From the NCBI RefSeq assembly GCF_049723905.1, contig NZ_JBJKFD010000001.1, forward strand, positions 620,001 through 684,000: a stretch of DNA of 64,000 nt, in the 5' to 3' direction. The notes below the pieces were generated by a model, which did no database searches, was not told the origin of the DNA, and worked only from the letters and a program-made list of their open reading frames with translations. A program made the translations under genes and the position numbers. Source of the stretch: G963665185 sp049723905 (lineage in GTDB: Bacteria > Desulfobacterota > Desulfovibrionia > Desulfovibrionales > Desulfovibrionaceae). Shown here in pieces: positions 62,047 through 64,000 of the stretch; the stretch's first letter is position 1, and each line of letters opens with the position of its first letter.

Positions 62047-62844
62047 ATGAATAAAGATCTAGGGCACCTGCAGCGGGAACTGAATCGTGTAATTGAACAG
62101 GCCGGACAAATGATCATTTCGGCAGCCGGTGAATCCAAAAACATCCGCAAAAAGGGCCGTATAGACCTCGTCACGGAAACAGATCTCGCAGTAGAGAATT
62201 TTCTCAAGGAAAAACTTACAGCTCTGGAACCAGCCAGCCGTTTCCTTGCCGAAGAGACTGCTTCGGATGCAGAATTGCTGGATATGACCTGGATCATTGA
62301 TCCTGTGGACGGCACAACAAATTTTGCCCACAGTCTTCCGTTTGTGGCCACCTCCGTGGCTTTGTGGCTGAACGGCGAGGTCGTCATGGGGACTGTCAAC
62401 ACGCCGCTGTTGGGTGAACTGTTCACGGCCTGCAAGGGAGGGGGAGCGCATTGCAACGGCACTCCAATTCAGGTTTCCCCGATCGAGCGCATGGAAGACA
62501 GCCTGGCAGCAACGGGATTTCCATATGCCACGGAGCTGTACCTGAAAAAAGTGTTGATTCAGATGGAAGCGATGCTGAAGGCCACACAGGGAATCCGGCG
62601 CCCCGGCGCCGCAGCGATCGATATGGCCTATGTGGCATGCGGACGGTATGAAATGTTCTACGAATACGACTTGAAGCCTTGGGATACGGCCGCAGGCTGC
62701 TTGCTTGTCGCTGAAGCAGGCGGACAAATCAGTAGGATGGACGGAAGTCCGTATTCTTTGGGCGCTAAAGATATCCTGGCCAGTAATAGCCGGTTGCACA
62801 AACAGGCGGTAGACTTACTCCAAGGGGCTCTGACCAATATTTAA
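62047..62844 (+). CDS. suhB: Inositol-monophosphatase family protein SuhB
   Basis: A 265-residue Mg2+-dependent phosphatase. Metal and catalytic motifs: GRIDLVTETDLAVENFL, FLAEETASD, WIIDPVDGTTNFAHSLPFVA and LKPWDTAAGCLLVAEAGGQI. Substrates in this family include inositol-1-phosphate and related sugar or nucleotide phosphates; E. coli SuhB also modulates transcription of rRNA. The ATG at 62047 is chosen because the frame upstream runs into the mreB terminator. GGGGAG lies about 12 bases before it. Confidence 0.93.
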   Translation: MNKDLGHLQRELNRVIEQAGQMIISAAGESKNIRKKGRIDLVTETDLAVENFLKEKLTALEPASRFLAEETASDAELLDMTWIIDPVDGTTNFAHSLPFVATSVALWLNGEVVMGTVNTPLLGELFTACKGGGAHCNGTPIQVSPIERMEDSLAATGFPYATELYLKKVLIQMEAMLKATQGIRRPGAAAIDMAYVACGRYEMFYEYDLKPWDTAAGCLLVAEAGGQISRMDGSPYSLGAKDILASNSRLHKQAVDLLQGALTNI

Positions 62845-62864
62845 ATGGGACTGAAAAGATACAA

Positions 62865-63458
62865 TCAAAAGGAAGAGGCAGGGAAAACCACTCCCATGTC
62901 CCATAAAAGAAGCAGGGAAGGGCTGAGCATCTCCCGGTAGTGCTCTACGAGGCTGCTGATTTCCTCATGGTCGAAAAAAAATCCGTTTTTTACAACCGGA
63001 TGTGAATGAATATGCTCCAGAGGAACCATACCTGTTGAAAAGACACTTATAAAAGCATTGCCCGTACTTGGCCCGGCCAGAGCCTGCCCTATGGGACGCA
63101 ACCCTTGCAGCGTTATACCCAGTTCCTGTGAAAGAGCAGCCAGAGCGGTCTCTTCGGCGGATTGCTCTGCACATATAGGGGCGGATGTGGAGACATCCCA
63201 CAAGGATTTTCCCCTCTTTTTCAATGCTTCTTTTTTTTGTAAGAAAATTTTGTTTTTTTCGTTGTAGACAAGAACTATAACCTGTCTATGATAAAGAGCC
63301 TGCCGCCGAACGTCTTCCAAAGGCATATACCCGACAGGTTTATCATGCTCGTCTACAACTTCGATAAGATGTTCCAAAAGTTCAGCTGCCGCTGCCTCCT
63401 GTTTATCCGAAGACGAATTGGAAGCTGGCTGATTCAATTTTTTACCGGCAATGGACAT
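62865..63458 (-). CDS. Nudix-fold protein with degenerate Nudix box
   Basis: A 197-residue protein of the isopentenyl-diphosphate-isomerase-like Nudix subgroup: LIEVVDEHDKPVGYMPLEDV and RQALYHRQVIVLVYNEKNKI, KSLWDVSTSAP match it. The Nudix box G-x5-E-x7-REUxEExGU is replaced by APICAEQ ... AALSQELGI, so the glycine, the arginine and two of the metal-binding glutamates are missing. It may have lost hydrolase activity. I choose the ATG at 63458 (AAGGA about 10 bases upstream); a GTG at 63491 is possible. It converges on suhB and is divergent from rimI. Confidence 0.8.
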   Translation of the reverse strand: MSIAGKKLNQPASNSSSDKQEAAAAELLEHLIEVVDEHDKPVGYMPLEDVRRQALYHRQVIVLVYNEKNKIFLQKKEALKKRGKSLWDVSTSAPICAEQSAEETALAALSQELGITLQGLRPIGQALAGPSTGNAFISVFSTGMVPLEHIHSHPVVKNGFFFDHEEISSLVEHYREMLSPSLLLLWDMGVVFPASSF

Positions 63459-63508
63459 AAGGCCATGTTCCTTAATAGGGACTGATAACACATTGGAGTT
63501 TAGTACCC

Positions 63509-63985
63509 TTGAACAGCACGTCGGTCAAAGATGAACCGTTCAGCCCGCCATGCAAGCTGAATGAAAACGACATGCAGGATGTGGCTGACCTGGAAAAGGT
63601 CTGCTTTACTTTTCCCTGGACCGAAGAACAGCTGAGGGTAGGGGTACGTGAACAGGTTGTGCATGTGCTGGGAATATGGAAAAATAAAAGACTGATAGCT
63701 TACTGCTCATTTTATATTGCGGCGGAACAGGCAGATATCGTGAATATCGCTGTGTTGCCCGAATTTCGAAGGAAAGGGCTGGGGAATAACCTCCTCAAAG
63801 GGGTTCTTCAATATGCGGCCCGGATCGGCATAGAACGAATGTTTCTGGAAGTTCGTGAATCCAACGATGCAGCCCGAACCCTCTATCGATCCAATGGATT
63901 CACGCAAGTAGGGCTGAGAGCAAAATATTATCCGGACAATGGAGAAGATGCTCTGGTTATGGCCCTTGATCTTTCCACGCATTAA
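63509..63985 (+). CDS. rimI: Ribosomal-protein-alanine N-acetyltransferase RimI-like
   Basis: A 158-residue GNAT acetyltransferase. VCFTFPWTEEQLR is the typical RimI opening, DIVNIAVLPEFRRKGLGNNL the acetyl-CoA-binding segment, and FLEVRESNDAARTLYRSNGF the C-terminal motif. RimI acetylates the N-terminus of S18 and sometimes other proteins. The start is TTG at 63509, about 10 bases after GGAG; the next in-frame ATG (63572) would cut into the domain. The window ends 15 bases after the stop. Confidence 0.88.
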   Translation: MNSTSVKDEPFSPPCKLNENDMQDVADLEKVCFTFPWTEEQLRVGVREQVVHVLGIWKNKRLIAYCSFYIAAEQADIVNIAVLPEFRRKGLGNNLLKGVLQYAARIGIERMFLEVRESNDAARTLYRSNGFTQVGLRAKYYPDNGEDALVMALDLSTH

Positions 63986-64000
63986 AAACGGGGTTTCCCG

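Noticed and set aside
1..63999. CRISPR array, prophage, integron or defence island
   Set aside because: No regularly spaced repeats, no cas, integrase, recombinase or phage structural genes; composition looks even throughout.

Overview
The window reads as a chromosome segment of a Gram-negative sulfate-reducer-type bacterium, most likely Desulfovibrionales (Desulfovibrio sensu lato). The basis is a lipid A/BAM/Lol outer-membrane gene block, an adenylate kinase with the exact C129-X5-H135-X15-C151-X2-C154 metal motif known from Desulfovibrio, and a hemA / cytochrome c assembly / precorrin-2 dehydrogenase cluster of the kind found in Desulfovibrio, whose members make haem through sirohaem. The species is not determined. 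Gene density is high and almost everything is chromosomal housekeeping. I see no transposase, integrase, phage gene, CRISPR array, toxin-antitoxin pair or defence island.

Layout. 1-6.0 kb: an AsmA-like protein cut by the left edge, a pseudouridine synthase, an NSS amino-acid transporter followed by a 33-residue MetS-type small subunit, and ftsY. 6.1-10.3 kb: an asparagine-themed stretch (asparaginase, asnS, a LysR regulator, and two tandemly duplicated tRNA-Asn genes, each with its own promoter and terminator). 10.4-20.4 kb: an envelope-biogenesis run, lysS-lolC/E-lolD-bamA-skp-lpxD-fabZ-lpxA-lpxI, mostly overlapping or nearly so. 20.8-27.4 kb, minus strand: pdxJ-acpS-nnr-CBS-tsaE-lysC-cimA. 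27.5-30 kb: ugd, a small hypothetical gene and cheW. 30.3-36.8 kb: mfd, two SurA-like periplasmic folding factors and a RodZ-like protein. 37-44.2 kb: recO, glyQ, glyS, rpsT, trkA, trkH. 44.2-48 kb, minus: a TPR protein, purU, adk, tilS. 48.2-51.4 kb, minus: a tetrapyrrole operon with a small unknown gene at its end. 51.5-54 kb: two glycosyltransferases. 54.2-59.2 kb, minus: gcvT-rsmE-rarA preceded by a large unrecognised protein. 59.6-64 kb: a cysteine-rich small protein, a double-GAF protein, mreB, suhB, a degenerate Nudix protein and rimI.

How the genes work together. The central block supplies three linked envelope tasks: lipid A acylation (LpxD, FabZ, LpxA, LpxI), outer-membrane protein insertion (BamA, Skp, and SurA further on) and lipoprotein release (Lol). 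MreB and RodZ set cell shape. The minus-strand operons supply aspartate-family and branched-chain precursors (aspartate kinase, citramalate synthase), vitamin B6, ACP activation, NAD(P)HX repair and tetrapyrroles.

I found no convincing undescribed multi-gene system. The best candidates for new biology are the 576-residue unknown beside gcvT (57445-59175), the 111-residue unknown linked to hemA, the extra N-terminal domains of BamA and FtsY, the degenerate Nudix protein, the duplicated tRNA-Asn cassette and an orphan stem-loop at 45111-45158.
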